Assembly (NCBI RefSeq): GCF_910591885.1
Contig: NC_063273.1
Location: 1-64,000, forward strand
Length of the DNA stretch: 64,000 nt
Reading direction: 5' to 3'
DNA from: Bombus terrestris
Taxonomy: Eukaryota > Arthropoda > Insecta > Hymenoptera > Apidae
Shown here: piece by piece, positions 1 through 9,080 of the stretch
How the letters are laid out: the number at the start of each line of letters is the position of its first letter
Numbering within the stretch: the first letter of the stretch is position 1
The notes under the pieces: generated by a model
Databases searched by the model: none
Told to the model about the DNA's origin: nothing
What the model saw: the letters and a program-made list of their open reading frames with translations, nothing else
Position numbers and translations under genes: made by a program

Positions 1-355
1 CACCGACCTCGTCCAGGAAGTCCCCGAACAAGGCCACTCCGCTGTTGGGCGAGACGTAAATGCCCACTATCGCGATCCCGTTCCACTCGACGGCGACGAA
101 GCCGTTACCGCGATCCAGCAGGGCGCCGGGCGAACACAACGCCGGCGTCCATGTTATGGCTGTAGATCCGTTCAGGTCCCCGATCCAGTTGGGGGCGTCG
201 GGGACGCGGTATGGTTCAGCCACCACAGCGAGTGCGACCCGATTCTCCCGTATAGCCTGGAGAAGCAGGTCCTGCGCCCGTCTGGCTCTTCCTATGTTAC
301 ATTGGAGCAGGCGGTTGAAGTTACTCCGCCAGCTCCATGGCCTCCTCCCGGCCAC
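1..355 (-). CDS. ORF2 (endonuclease/reverse transcriptase), N-terminal fragment, copy A
   Basis: First ~118 codons of the LINE ORF2, truncated by the window edge. It covers the beginning of the endonuclease/exonuclease/phosphatase-type endonuclease, including the QCN motif (residue ~20), the catalytic-type Glu in AEPYR (~47) and the Tyr of the VGIYVSPNS stretch (~100). The frame overlaps the end of ORF1 by about 38 nt in the +1 frame, and its first codon after the upstream stop region is GTG, not ATG. Base 30 differs from the other copies (gaacAagg instead of gaacGagg), changing a Ser to Leu near residue 109. Confidence 0.85.
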   Translation of the reverse strand, partial: MAGRRPWSWRSNFNRLLQCNIGRARRAQDLLLQAIRENRVALAVVAEPYRVPDAPNWIGDLNGSTAITWTPALCSPGALLDRGNGFVAVEWNGIAIVGIYVSPNSGVALFGDFLDEVG

Positions 356-2504
356 TCGTCACTGCTGATGGTGACTCCGCCCCGGTAGCGTTTCCGCCGT
401 AGTTCTCGTTGCCGCCGGCGATGGTAGTGATAACGGTGTCGGCGGCGGCGGCAGACCGACGGGTAAGCTGCTCCTTACTTCTCTTGATTTTCGGGGGGGC
501 ACATGCCACTCCGCCCATCCTGTGTCCGGATGGAGCTCCCAGCCGCTCGCATAAGGGACATTTCGGCGCCAAGGCGGGACATCCCCTGGCGCGGTGCCCG
601 CTTTCACCGCACCTGTAGCAAAGACGGCTTCTATCCTCGGCGGACGTGCAAGTTGCCCGTACGTGCCCCAACTCCAGGCACTTGAAGCACTGTAAGGGTC
701 TCTTCGGTATGGCAGAGACCCTCGCGATGGACCACCCCAAGACCACCCTGCCCGCCTGAGCTAGCTTACGGGCACCGGCCGCCGGACACCTGACCCATGC
801 CGATCCGAGTCCGCCCCTGGAGACGCCGATCTCGCCGATCCGAACATCCTCGCTGCTGCATCCCGCGGCCAAGGCCAGAGCCTGACGCAGCTCCTCCTTG
901 CCCATTGAGATGTCCACATTGGTGACTCTCAGCTCGGCTTTGATCGTGGGAGTTCCGACCCTTACCTTGGTCGGGTCCAGAACGTCTGCCAGGCGCGTCG
1001 CAAGGATCGACGCCTTTTCTCTGCCCTTGTCCCTCGGGACTCTGATGACGATGGCGCCCGTCACCGCCTTCTTCATCGTGACGGCCTCCACGCCTATCTC
1101 GCCGAGGGGGATAGCTCTTCTGGCCATCGTTACGACGTCGGCATACGACATGTTGGCACCCTCGCTTAACGTCAGTGTTACCGCGGATGTACTCGGTGCG
1201 CGAGGGAGCTTGACTGTTGGCGACGTCTTTTCCTCCCTGAATGGCTTTTTAACGGTGCCACCGCTGCCCGATTTCGGCGCGCCTCCCATCCTATCTGCCC
1301 ACGGTTTTTGGACAGTCGCTGGTGGCCGGGACTTCTCCTCTCCTCCAGCGGCGTCCAGCTTCCTTTCGGCGATGTTCTTCTGCCCCATCTTACTTTTTCT
1401 CCCTACCACCACGCTCCACCCGCCGTCCTCCCGAGTCCTTGGGGGCGGCGGGGGATCTGTGCGGGCGGGGGGGCGAGTAGCGGAGTATTCCGCGCTCCGT
1501 CGGGTTTCGGGAGTGCTTTGTTGCTGCTGCCGCTGTTGTTGCAGCTGTTGTTGTTGTTGCTGCTGCGGCCTCAATAGACTCCCGAGTTGTCTCTCCACCA
1601 TCTTCGTTATGGAGGGACCCAACTCTTCTAGCTTTCTCTCGAGGGCGTCGAGTCGCGCTTCTTGTGTTGCAGCCTCGACCCGTGGGCGGTCCGCGTCGGC
1701 ACCGCCGCCCCGCAGGCCTTCGATCGCGGGCATAGACCTCCTTGCCAGCTCTCTCCTAAGGGCGGAGTTCTCCTCCTCCAACGCGGACAGCCTCGCCTCC
1801 ACCAGCCTCATCGCCGCGTTGTTGCCGCTGCTGCCCGCTTGTTCTCTCCTTCGCGGGGCCTCGCTCTTCCATGCGGCCGAGATATAGCTTGCCGCTTCCT
1901 TCAGCGCTTTGACGTACGTGCCCTTGAGGTTGGACGATGTGGTCGCCACCTTCATGATCTCGGACACGTGTCTCGTTAATTCCGCGCTGACGTCCGCGGC
2001 CGAACTCGTCCTCACTTGTATCTCCAGATCTTCGGAGACTTCCAAGGTGGCTGTTGTCGCCAGTCTCCTCTTCTTCCCCCTGGATGCGATTGATGCCAGT
2101 GATGAGCGAGACGCGAACGAGGCTACCGATTCTTCGTCGTCCGACCTCGCTCGCTCCCGCGATCCTCCCGCAGCAGATGTTGTTATTGTTGTTGCTCCGT
2201 CTGACGGGGCCGGCGCAAGGAAAACGCTGCCCGCCCGGCACCCGCTTCTCGTCCTCGGAGTTCTCGATGTCTCCATGTATTCTTCCGAGAATAGACTTCT
2301 CGCTTCGCCAGGCGTGGTAACACGTTCGGGGGCCTGGCGGCCCACCCCCGAGCGGCCGTGGTCGTATGTTGACGACGTAGTGGGGCCCACTTGACTACCC
2401 CCGACTACGCCGGTACTGGGGTCTCCCTCCCCTGTACTGTACGTGTTTCTCCTATCTGTTGTGCCTTCCATGGTGAATGAAGTTGTTTCTCGCCGGGTCG
2501 TCAT
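321..2504 (-). CDS. ORF1, gag-like RNA-binding protein, copy A
   Basis: 727-residue ORF1 of the R1-clade LINE, the presumed nucleocapsid-type protein that binds element RNA and, in TRAS/SART relatives, directs the particle to telomeres. From the chosen start: Ser/Thr-rich N-terminus; basic-serine patch ~125-147; likely coiled coil ~232-297; glutamine tract ~314-329; Pro/Arg-rich linker; conserved R1-type C-terminal domain from ~450; then CX2CX4HX4C at ~606-619, CX2CX4HX4C at ~629-642 and CX2CX8HX5C at ~649-668. The start is the first in-frame ATG. A second ATG 11 codons later has the stronger context (ACCATGG). The frame is open 58 codons further upstream without another ATG. Copy-specific residues include EENSALRR in the coiled coil and RDKGREK. 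ORF2 overlaps its 3' end. Confidence 0.9.
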   Translation of the reverse strand: MTTRRETTSFTMEGTTDRRNTYSTGEGDPSTGVVGGSQVGPTTSSTYDHGRSGVGRQAPERVTTPGEARSLFSEEYMETSRTPRTRSGCRAGSVFLAPAPSDGATTITTSAAGGSRERARSDDEESVASFASRSSLASIASRGKKRRLATTATLEVSEDLEIQVRTSSAADVSAELTRHVSEIMKVATTSSNLKGTYVKALKEAASYISAAWKSEAPRRREQAGSSGNNAAMRLVEARLSALEEENSALRRELARRSMPAIEGLRGGGADADRPRVEAATQEARLDALERKLEELGPSITKMVERQLGSLLRPQQQQQQQLQQQRQQQQSTPETRRSAEYSATRPPARTDPPPPPRTREDGGWSVVVGRKSKMGQKNIAERKLDAAGGEEKSRPPATVQKPWADRMGGAPKSGSGGTVKKPFREEKTSPTVKLPRAPSTSAVTLTLSEGANMSYADVVTMARRAIPLGEIGVEAVTMKKAVTGAIVIRVPRDKGREKASILATRLADVLDPTKVRVGTPTIKAELRVTNVDISMGKEELRQALALAAGCSSEDVRIGEIGVSRGGLGSAWVRCPAAGARKLAQAGRVVLGWSIARVSAIPKRPLQCFKCLELGHVRATCTSAEDRSRLCYRCGESGHRARGCPALAPKCPLCERLGAPSGHRMGGVACAPPKIKRSKEQLTRRSAAAADTVITTIAGGNENYGGNATGAESPSAVTSGREEAMELAE

Positions 2505-2774
2505 CGGGAATCTGTCCTGGTGCCACTCACTCTTTCGCACCCTGTCCCGGAGAGTCCGGAGCAGGGTGACAGGGAGCCCCACGAGAAGGTGAGGTGAGTG
2601 GTCTTGACAGGCATGGGCCCACCAACTTCTCCGAAGTTCCTCGCACCGGATCAGCGACCTGACGGGTACCAGAGGCACCGACCGGCCGCCACCCTACTAT
2701 AGGGGAACATCAGATCCATCGGGGTTTCCCGGGGGGTGGTCCTACGCCCCGAGAACCCATGCCCGCCTCATGCT

Positions 2775-3090
2775 CCCCAACCTAACCCCAACCTAACCCC
2801 CACCTAACCCCAACCTAACCCCACCCTAACCCCAACCTAACCCCAACCTAACCCCAACCTAACCCCAACCTAACCCCAACCTAACCCCAACCTAACCCCA
2901 ACCTAACCCCAACCTAACCCCAACCTAACCCCAACCTAACCCCAACCTAACCCCAACCTAACCCCAACCTAACCCCAACCTAACCCCAACCTAACCCCAA
3001 CCTAACCCCAACCTAACCCCAACCTAACCCCAACCTAACCCCAACCTAACCCCAACCTAACCCCAACCTAACCCCAACCTAACCCCAACC
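2775..3090 (-). repeat. Telomeric 11-bp repeat array T1
   Basis: About 28.7 units of CCCCAACCTAA (+ strand; TTAGGTTGGGG on -), 316 bp = 11x28+8. A few variant units at the right of copy A (CCCCCACCTAA, CCCCACCCTAA) keep the 11-bp phase. It lies between the 5' end of copy A and the poly(A) tail of copy B. Confidence 0.97.
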
Positions 3091-3116
3091 TTTTTTTTTT
3101 TTTTTTTTTTTTTTTT

Positions 3117-3192
3117 CGTGGAGAAATCCTCATGGACTCCCAGCTGCGAGCAGCATGGGAAGTGTCGGACTCTTACCGACTAAAACTCCACG
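3117..3192 (-). promoter_or_regulatory. Structured 3' end of the LINE RNA (three-stem domain)
   Basis: The last 76 nt before poly(A) can fold into an outer stem (CGTGGAG 3117-3123 with CTCCACG 3186-3192) enclosing two hairpins: CCCAGCTGC (3139-3147) with GCAGC-A-TGGG (3150-3159), and GTCGG (3164-3168) with CCGAC (3176-3180). The same domain is at 10311-10386, 16460-16535, 23404-23479, 30267-30342, 38011-38086 and 44883-44958. The SINE carries an equivalent with compensatory changes, so it is probably the reverse-transcriptase recognition structure. SART1 is known to need 3' UTR motifs; the role here is inferred. Confidence 0.7.
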
Positions 3193-3388
3193 GTGGTCTT
3201 CCAGACGGCTGTTCGAGGAGGGCTCAGGGTCTCTTGCGAATACTACCAAGCGCTCCTCGCCGTCTATCTCCCTGCTGGGCGGGAGACTTCCTTGTTAGAC
3301 AGAAGATCGGGGCCGCCAGGGGGGACCACGCCCCCTAGCGCCCCTTTCCTTGGGTCTTGTTACTTCCTTGATGACTCCTTGGGCGCGT

Positions 3389-6300
3389 TCACGGCGGCGG
3401 TACCGCCAGTCCGTGACGCGCGGAGACTCCTTGTTGCCGCGCCCTGCTGGTATGCTGGGCTTTCTCTCTTTCTCTCTCCGCCCGCTCCTTCACGAGCATA
3501 ACTTGCTCGCAGAAGGTGCGGACGGCTCTGTACTCCTGGGGCCCCCTGAGCATAGCTTCGATGAGCGTCTCGGGGGCCAATCTCTCGCCGATCTCGAGTC
3601 GTAAGACACGTCGCGGTACCTCCCACGCCGGGCAAGCCTCCAGCGTGTGCCGCGCCGTGTCCTCCTCCTCCCCACAGTGGTGACAGATGGTCGTCACCTC
3701 TCGCCGGATCTTGAGCAGGTAATCGCCGAACACCCCGTGGCCGGTGAGCACCTGAGTCGTCCTGAATGTGAGCGGGACCCCGCCTTTGTCTCTCCACTTG
3801 TCCCAGTTGGGCAGGACGGCGCGGACGGCCCGATGAGGGCGCATCGCATCCTCTTCCAACAGCTGCGAGTGCCACCGCTCCCATGCTTCTAGTCTTGTTT
3901 CCTCCCGAACGTCCACGGTTGGTGCCGTCGGCGTGGCACGTCGGTCCAAGGTCGCGGCCCTCCGGTGTTCGTACACCCGGCGAAGGGCAAGGGCCTGTAG
4001 CTCGAACGGGGGGGACGCGGCCAGCACGGTCGCTGTCGCGTAGGACACCGTCCTGTATCCCCTCGCTGCCCGGATGGCGATCGTCCTGTGGAGCCTTCTC
4101 ACCAGAGTCCGGTTACGCCGGCTCACCGCCAGATCGTCGGCCCATACGGGCGCTCCGTAAAGGACTCGTGACCGGATCACTCCTTCGTAGAGCCTGCGGA
4201 CTCCCAATCCTGCCCCGCCGATGTTAGGTAAAAGGCCGCACAACGCGTTGGCTGCGGCCGTTACTTTCGGGGCTAAGTACTCAAAGTGTGGCTCGAACGT
4301 CCACTTACTGTCGACGATCAGGCCCAAGTACTTCATCCGGTGTCCCACAGGGACCTCTTCTCCGTCGATGACTATAGTCGACAGCTCCGCAGGCGGCGTT
4401 CCTCTGCGTCGTTGGTCGTAGAACCACAGGGCTTCCGATTTCGCCGGCGACACGCTCAAGCCGAGTCTTCGAATGGCGTGCACCGCGCACGCCACGGCGG
4501 TCTCGGTCAGGCATGCGGCGTCGTTCCACCAACGTCCGCTGGCCAACACCAGCGTGTCATCCGCGTAGCATATCATGCCAGCCCCCGGCGGCATGGGACT
4601 TCGGAGGACCGAGTCGTAGGCAGTGATCCACAAAATCGGTCCGAGTACCGAGCCCTGCGGCACGCCGCGCTCCACCGGTCTTCGCTCCTTCACGCCGTTT
4701 CTGCCTGTGTAGGTGATCCACCTATCGTTCAGATAGGCCTGAATCACCCTGACGAGGTATGGCGGGGACTCGAAGTGTCGCAGCGCCTCCACGATCCTGC
4801 TCCAAGGAATGGTATTGAAAGCGTTGGAGATGTCCAAGGAGACGGCTACCGCCACCCCTTCTCGCACGACCATGTCCTCCGCCATGGATCTCAGCCTCTT
4901 TACCGCGTCCACGGTCGAGCGGCCCCGGCGAAATCCAAATTGGCTATCGTGCCATCCGGGAATCCGTCTCTCCATGTGTGCCTCCAGGCGGGCGACTATG
5001 ATCCTCTCGAAGAGTTTACCCACCTCGTCGAGAAGACACACCGGCCTGTATGCCGATGGCGCGTCCGGCGGTCGACCCTCCTTCCGTAGCAACACGAGTT
5101 TCGCCGTGCGCCACGCCCGAGGATAGGCGCCCTCCTTCAGGCACCTGGAGAACAGGTGCCGCAAACGGGGAGCCAAGATGTCGATCGACTCCGTCCAGAC
5201 TCGGCCCGGGATCCCGTCCGGACCCGGCGCCACGTCGCGGGATGCCATCTTCTTCGCGGCTTCGAGCAACTCTTCCTCAGTCACTCGAAGTTCCTCGTTC
5301 CAATCCGTCGGCGCCGTCCCGTCGATGGTGGTAGGGGCTGGCGCGGACGTCTCGTTGTTGTCCCGCCGTGGGAACAAAGTCCCGATGACGTTGTCCAGTA
5401 ACGCCGGATCCATGTTTTCGGTCAGCGGGGGGGCCGAAGGTCGCAGTTTCTTCGTAACGATGCGATAGGGCCTCCCCCACGGATCTGAATCGACCAATTC
5501 GATCAATCGATCCCAACACCGGGCCTTGGCTAGTTTGATCTCCCGTTGGAGAGCGCGTCTCGTTTCTCTGTATTCTTCATAGCGGCGAGAGATCTCCTCC
5601 TCGTCGTGTGTCCGTCTGCGGCGACGCGCCCTTACGAATCTTCTCCGGGCCCGCATGCAACCCGCCCGCATATCGGCTATTTCCGGTGTCCACCAATACA
5701 CGGAGCGGTCGCCTCTGTTTCCCGGGGCGGAGCGCGGCATAGAGGCGTCGCATGCCGCGATCATGTATCCGTGGAGTTCGTCAGCCTCCTCGTCGACGCT
5801 ACCCAATGTGGAGGTGGTGGCGGGGGGAGTTGTGGTGTTGTCCCCCCGTGCGTCCCAGCTCCAGGCGGAGACAGTGACCGCCGCCCGCAGCATGTCCTTG
5901 TCCCTCTCCTTCAAGCGCCACCTAGGTGTGGGTGGTGGTGGTCGACGGGACCGGTTCTCCTCTCGTTGTCGTCGGGCACTGCTGTCGCGCGCGGCGGCCT
6001 CCCCCTCCATTTCCATCATTATATAGAGGTGGTCCGATAAGGTCTCCATTCTGTCGGCCACTCTCCATCCGTGGATCTTTCGGTAGAGCCCGGCGGTAGC
6101 CCAGGTAACGTCGACGATGGACGATCCCCTCCACGCCACGCAGGTGCTAGTTGTGCCCCTGTTCACCAGGACCAGTCCGAGCGTCGCGGCCCAGTCTGTC
6201 AGCATCCTTCCGCGGGAGTCCGTCCTGGTGTCCCCCCATTGCGACGAGCGCGCGTTGAAGTCCCCAAGGACGAGTACCTGACGAGGCATGCATCCACGAA

Positions 6301-6661
6301 CGCAGTCACCGACCTCGTCCAGGAAGTCCCCGAACGAGGCCACTCCGCTGTTGGGCGAGACGTAAATGCCCACTATCGCGATCCCGTTCCACTCGACGGC
6401 GACGAAGCCGTTACCGCGATCCAGCAGGGCGCCGGGCGAACACAACGCCGGCGTCCATGTTATGGCTGTAGATCCGTTCAGGTCCCCGATCCAGTTGGGG
6501 GCGTCGGGGACGCGATATGGTTCAGCCACCACAGCGAGTGCGACCCGATTCTCCCGTATAGCCTGGAGAAGCAGGTCCTGCGCCCGTCTGGCTCTTCCTA
6601 TGTTACATTGGAGCAGGCGGTTGAAGTTACTCCGCCAGCTCCATGGCCTCCTCCCGGCCAC
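3389..6661 (-). CDS. ORF2: telomere-targeted endonuclease/reverse transcriptase, copy B
   Basis: 1,090-codon polyprotein for target-primed reverse transcription. Residues ~12-225 are an EEP endonuclease: QCN (20), AEPYR (47), GDFNARSSQWG (133-143), SIVDVTWA (181-188), LSDH (208-211). Residues ~460-780 are the reverse transcriptase: SLDISNAF with Asp610, GVPQGSVLGP (667-676), YADD (699-702), then the MKYLG motif. A C-terminal CX2CX8HX4C finger lies at 993-1010, as in R1/TRAS/SART elements. The first codon drawn here is GTG, and no in-frame ATG precedes residue ~125, inside the endonuclease. Translation therefore probably depends on a +1 shift or termination-reinitiation from ORF1, whose TAA stop is at 6629-6627. 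Copy-specific residues include DSSARR, SIDILAP and FNTIPW; I see no amino-acid difference from copy G. Confidence 0.95.
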   Translation of the reverse strand: MAGRRPWSWRSNFNRLLQCNIGRARRAQDLLLQAIRENRVALAVVAEPYRVPDAPNWIGDLNGSTAITWTPALCSPGALLDRGNGFVAVEWNGIAIVGIYVSPNSGVASFGDFLDEVGDCVRGCMPRQVLVLGDFNARSSQWGDTRTDSRGRMLTDWAATLGLVLVNRGTTSTCVAWRGSSIVDVTWATAGLYRKIHGWRVADRMETLSDHLYIMMEMEGEAAARDSSARRQREENRSRRPPPPTPRWRLKERDKDMLRAAVTVSAWSWDARGDNTTTPPATTSTLGSVDEEADELHGYMIAACDASMPRSAPGNRGDRSVYWWTPEIADMRAGCMRARRRFVRARRRRRTHDEEEISRRYEEYRETRRALQREIKLAKARCWDRLIELVDSDPWGRPYRIVTKKLRPSAPPLTENMDPALLDNVIGTLFPRRDNNETSAPAPTTIDGTAPTDWNEELRVTEEELLEAAKKMASRDVAPGPDGIPGRVWTESIDILAPRLRHLFSRCLKEGAYPRAWRTAKLVLLRKEGRPPDAPSAYRPVCLLDEVGKLFERIIVARLEAHMERRIPGWHDSQFGFRRGRSTVDAVKRLRSMAEDMVVREGVAVAVSLDISNAFNTIPWSRIVEALRHFESPPYLVRVIQAYLNDRWITYTGRNGVKERRPVERGVPQGSVLGPILWITAYDSVLRSPMPPGAGMICYADDTLVLASGRWWNDAACLTETAVACAVHAIRRLGLSVSPAKSEALWFYDQRRRGTPPAELSTIVIDGEEVPVGHRMKYLGLIVDSKWTFEPHFEYLAPKVTAAANALCGLLPNIGGAGLGVRRLYEGVIRSRVLYGAPVWADDLAVSRRNRTLVRRLHRTIAIRAARGYRTVSYATATVLAASPPFELQALALRRVYEHRRAATLDRRATPTAPTVDVREETRLEAWERWHSQLLEEDAMRPHRAVRAVLPNWDKWRDKGGVPLTFRTTQVLTGHGVFGDYLLKIRREVTTICHHCGEEEDTARHTLEACPAWEVPRRVLRLEIGERLAPETLIEAMLRGPQEYRAVRTFCEQVMLVKERAEREREKAQHTSRARQQGVSARHGLAVPPP

Positions 6662-8810
6662 TCGTCACTGCTGATGGTGACTCCGCCCCGGTAGCGTTTC
6701 CGCCGTAGTTCTCGTTGCCGCCGGCGATGGTAGTGATAACGTTGTCGGCGGCGGCGGCAGACCGACGGGTAAGCTGCTCCTTACTTCTCTTGATTTTCGG
6801 GGGGGCACATGCCACTCCGCCCATCCTGTGTCCGGATGGAGCTCCCAGCCGCTCGCATAAGGGACATTTCGGCGCCAAGGCGGGACATCCCCTGGCGCGG
6901 TGCCCGCTTTCACCGCACCTGTAGCAAAGACGGCTTCTATCCTCAGCGGACGTGCAAGTTGCCCGTACGTGCCCCAACTCCAGGCATTTGAAGCACTGTA
7001 AGGGTCTCTTCGGTATGGCAGAGACCCTCGCGATGGACCACCCCAAGACCACCCTGCCCGCCTGAGCTAGCTTGCGGGCACCGGCCGCCGGACACCTGAC
7101 CCATGCCGATCCGAGTCCGCCCCTGGAGACGCCGATCTCGCCGATCCGAACATCCTCGCTGTTGCATCCCGCGGCCAAGGCCAGAGCTTGACGCAGCTCC
7201 TCCTTGCCCATTGAGATGTCCACATTGGTGACTCTCAGCTCGGCTTTGATCGTGGGGGTTCCGACCCTTACCTTGGTCGGGTCCAGAACGTCTGCCAGGC
7301 GCGTCGCAAGGATCGACGCCTTTTCTCTGTCCTTGTCCCTCGGGACTCTGATGACGATGGCGCCCGTCACCGCCTTCTTCATCGTGACGGCCTGCACGCC
7401 TATCTCGCCGAGGGGGATAGCTCTTCTGGCCATCGTTACGACGTCGGCGTACGACATGTTGGCTCCCTCGCTTAGCGTCAGTGTTACCGCGGATGTACTC
7501 GGTGCGCGAGGGAGCTTGACTGTTGGCGACGTCTTTTCCTCCCTGAATGGCTTTTTAACGGTGCCACCGCTGCCCGATTTCGGCGCGCCTCCCATCCTAT
7601 CTGCCCACGGTTTTTGGACAGTCGCTGGTGGCCGGGACTTCTCCTCTCCTCCAGCGGCGTCCAGCTTCCTTTCGGCGATGTTCTTCTGCCCCATCTTACT
7701 TTTTCTCCCTACCACCACGCTCCACCCGCCGTCCTCCCGAGTCCTTGGGGGCGGCGGGGGATCTGTGCGGGCGGGGGGGCGAGTAGCGGAGTATTCCGCG
7801 CTCCGTCGGGTTTCGGGAGTGCTTTGTTGCTGCTGCCGCTGTTGTTGCAGCTGTTGTTGTTGTTGCTGCTGCGGCCTCAATAGACTCCAGAGTTGTCTCT
7901 CCACCATCTTCGTTATGGAGGGACCCAACTCTTCTAGCTTTCTCTCGAGGGCGTCGAGTCGCGCTTCTTGGGTTGCAGCCTCGACCCGTGGGCGGTCCGC
8001 GTCGGCACCGCCGCCCCGCAGGCCTTCGATCGCGGGCATAGACCTCCTTGCCAGCTCTCTCCTAAGGGCGGCGTTCTCCTCCTCCAACGCGGACAGTCTC
8101 GCCTCCACCAGCCTCATCGCCGCGTTGTTGCCGCTGCTGCCCGCTTGTTCTCTCCTTCGCGGGGCCTCGCTCTTCCATGCGGCCGAGATATAGCTTGCCG
8201 CTTCCTTCAGCGCTTTGACGTACGTGCCCTTGAGGTTGGACGATGTGGTCGCCACCTTCATGATCTCGGACACGTGTCTCGTTAATTCCGCGCTGACGTC
8301 CGCGGCCGAACTCGTCCTCACTTGTATCTCCAGATCTTCGGAGACTTCCAAGGTGGCTGTTGTCGCCAGTCTCCTCTTCTTCCCCCTGGATGCGATTGAT
8401 GCCAGTGATGAGCGAGACGCGAACGAGGCTACCGATTCTTCGTCGTCCGACCTCGCTCGCTCCCGCGATCCTCCCGCAGCAGATGTTGTCATTGTTGTTG
8501 CTCCGTCTGACGGGGCCGGCGCAAGGAAAACGCTGCCCGCCCGGCACCCGCTTCTCGTCCTCGGAGTTCTCGATGTCTCCATGTATTCTTCCGAGAATAG
8601 ACTTCTCGCTTCGCCAGGCGTGGTAACACGTTCGGGGGCCTGGCGGCCCACCCCCGAGCGGCCGTGGTCGTATGTTGACGACGTAGTGGGGCCCACTTGA
8701 CTACCCCCGACTACGCCGGTACTGGGGTCTCCCTCCCCTGTACTGTACGTGTTTCTCCTATCTGTTGTGCCTTCCATGGTGAATGAAGTTGTTTCTCGCC
8801 GGGTCGTCAT
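6627..8810 (-). CDS. ORF1, gag-like RNA-binding protein, copy B
   Basis: Intact 727-residue ORF1 with the copy-A architecture: coiled coil, polyQ, R1-type C-terminal domain and three zinc knuckles. Initiation is assigned to the first in-frame ATG (8810). The ATG at 8777-8775 sits in ACCATGG and may be the real start, giving 716 residues. It carries a Trp (RQLWSLL) just before the polyQ where most copies have Gly, shared only with copy G. Its stop (TAA, preceded by GAG) overlaps the ORF2 frame, and GAG-TAA-C is the last place where a +1 shift could enter ORF2. Confidence 0.92.
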   Translation of the reverse strand: MTTRRETTSFTMEGTTDRRNTYSTGEGDPSTGVVGGSQVGPTTSSTYDHGRSGVGRQAPERVTTPGEARSLFSEEYMETSRTPRTRSGCRAGSVFLAPAPSDGATTMTTSAAGGSRERARSDDEESVASFASRSSLASIASRGKKRRLATTATLEVSEDLEIQVRTSSAADVSAELTRHVSEIMKVATTSSNLKGTYVKALKEAASYISAAWKSEAPRRREQAGSSGNNAAMRLVEARLSALEEENAALRRELARRSMPAIEGLRGGGADADRPRVEAATQEARLDALERKLEELGPSITKMVERQLWSLLRPQQQQQQQLQQQRQQQQSTPETRRSAEYSATRPPARTDPPPPPRTREDGGWSVVVGRKSKMGQKNIAERKLDAAGGEEKSRPPATVQKPWADRMGGAPKSGSGGTVKKPFREEKTSPTVKLPRAPSTSAVTLTLSEGANMSYADVVTMARRAIPLGEIGVQAVTMKKAVTGAIVIRVPRDKDREKASILATRLADVLDPTKVRVGTPTIKAELRVTNVDISMGKEELRQALALAAGCNSEDVRIGEIGVSRGGLGSAWVRCPAAGARKLAQAGRVVLGWSIARVSAIPKRPLQCFKCLELGHVRATCTSAEDRSRLCYRCGESGHRARGCPALAPKCPLCERLGAPSGHRMGGVACAPPKIKRSKEQLTRRSAAAADNVITTIAGGNENYGGNATGAESPSAVTSGREEAMELAE

Positions 8811-9080
8811 CGGGAATCTGTCCTGGTGCCACTCACTCTTTCGCACCCTATCCCGGAAAGTCCGGAGCAGGGTGACAGGGAGCCCCACGAGAAGGTGAGG
8901 TGAGTGGTCTTGACAGGCATGGGCCCACCAACTTCTCCGAAGTTCCTCGCACCGGATCAGCGACCTGACGGGTCCGAGAGGCACCGACCGGCCGCCACCC
9001 GACTATAGGGGAACATCAGATCCATCGGGGTTTCCCGGGGGGTGGTCCTACGCCCCGAGAACCCATGCCCGCCTCATGCT

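Larger units (their letters stand above)
1..2774 (-). mobile_element. TRAS-like non-LTR retrotransposon, copy A (cut by window edge)
   Basis: 5' portion of an R1-clade, telomere-targeted LINE. The element's 5' end is at about 2774, where it meets the 11-bp telomeric repeat. Inside lie a ~270-bp 5' UTR, all of ORF1 and the first 355 bp of ORF2; the rest lies beyond base 1. Sequence and layout match copies B-G almost base for base. One 5' UTR difference is ACCCTACTA at about 2691 where the others read ACCCGACTA. The 5' junction is in the same register of the telomeric repeat as in the other copies. Completeness beyond the edge is unknown. Confidence 0.93.
3091..9080 (-). mobile_element. TRAS-like non-LTR retrotransposon, copy B (complete)
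   Basis: Complete element of 5,964 bp plus a 26-nt poly(A) tail (T run 3091-3116). Order on the - strand: ~270-bp 5' UTR (9080-8811), ORF1, overlapping ORF2, ~272-bp 3' UTR with a structured end (3117-3192), poly(A). Both frames are intact. The 3' junction is CC|TTTT on the + strand, the position expected for C|T cleavage of the CCTAA strand by a TRAS1-type endonuclease. The 5' flank ends in AGGTT and the 3' flank begins with (A)GGTT, which would fit a short target duplication. The copy is almost identical to copy G, about 35 kb to the right. SART-like assignment is possible, but insertion strand and register favour TRAS. Confidence 0.95.

Noticed and set aside
898..1887. 329-codon + strand frames opposite ORF1 (also at 7204, 14397, 20548, 27491, 34367, 42098)
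   Set aside because: Mirror of the high-GC ORF1; the Cys run is the antisense of the polyQ tract. The - strand has zinc knuckles and R1-type domains, so it is the coding strand.
2775..3090. CRISPR-like array in the regular short repeats
   Set aside because: Pure tandem repeats with no unique spacers, in eukaryotic telomeric context.
3091..3116. Poly(T) runs as Pol III terminators or assembly homopolymer noise
   Set aside because: They sit exactly at the 3' end of each - strand retroelement and at a fixed target position, so they are poly(A) tails of insertions.
3132..3604. Short + strand frames over the LINE 3' UTR and ORF2 end, repeated at each copy
   Set aside because: They recur only because the element recurs; no start context or domain, and they overlap the structured RNA tail.
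4286..5089. 267-codon + strand frames opposite the reverse transcriptase of each LINE copy
   Set aside because: Shadow of ORF2; the - strand carries YADD, GVPQGS and the CCHC finger.
3091..9080. An LTR retrotransposon or endogenous virus
   Set aside because: No long terminal repeats, protease, RNase H/integrase or envelope; the endonuclease is EEP-type and the RT is of R1-clade LINE type.
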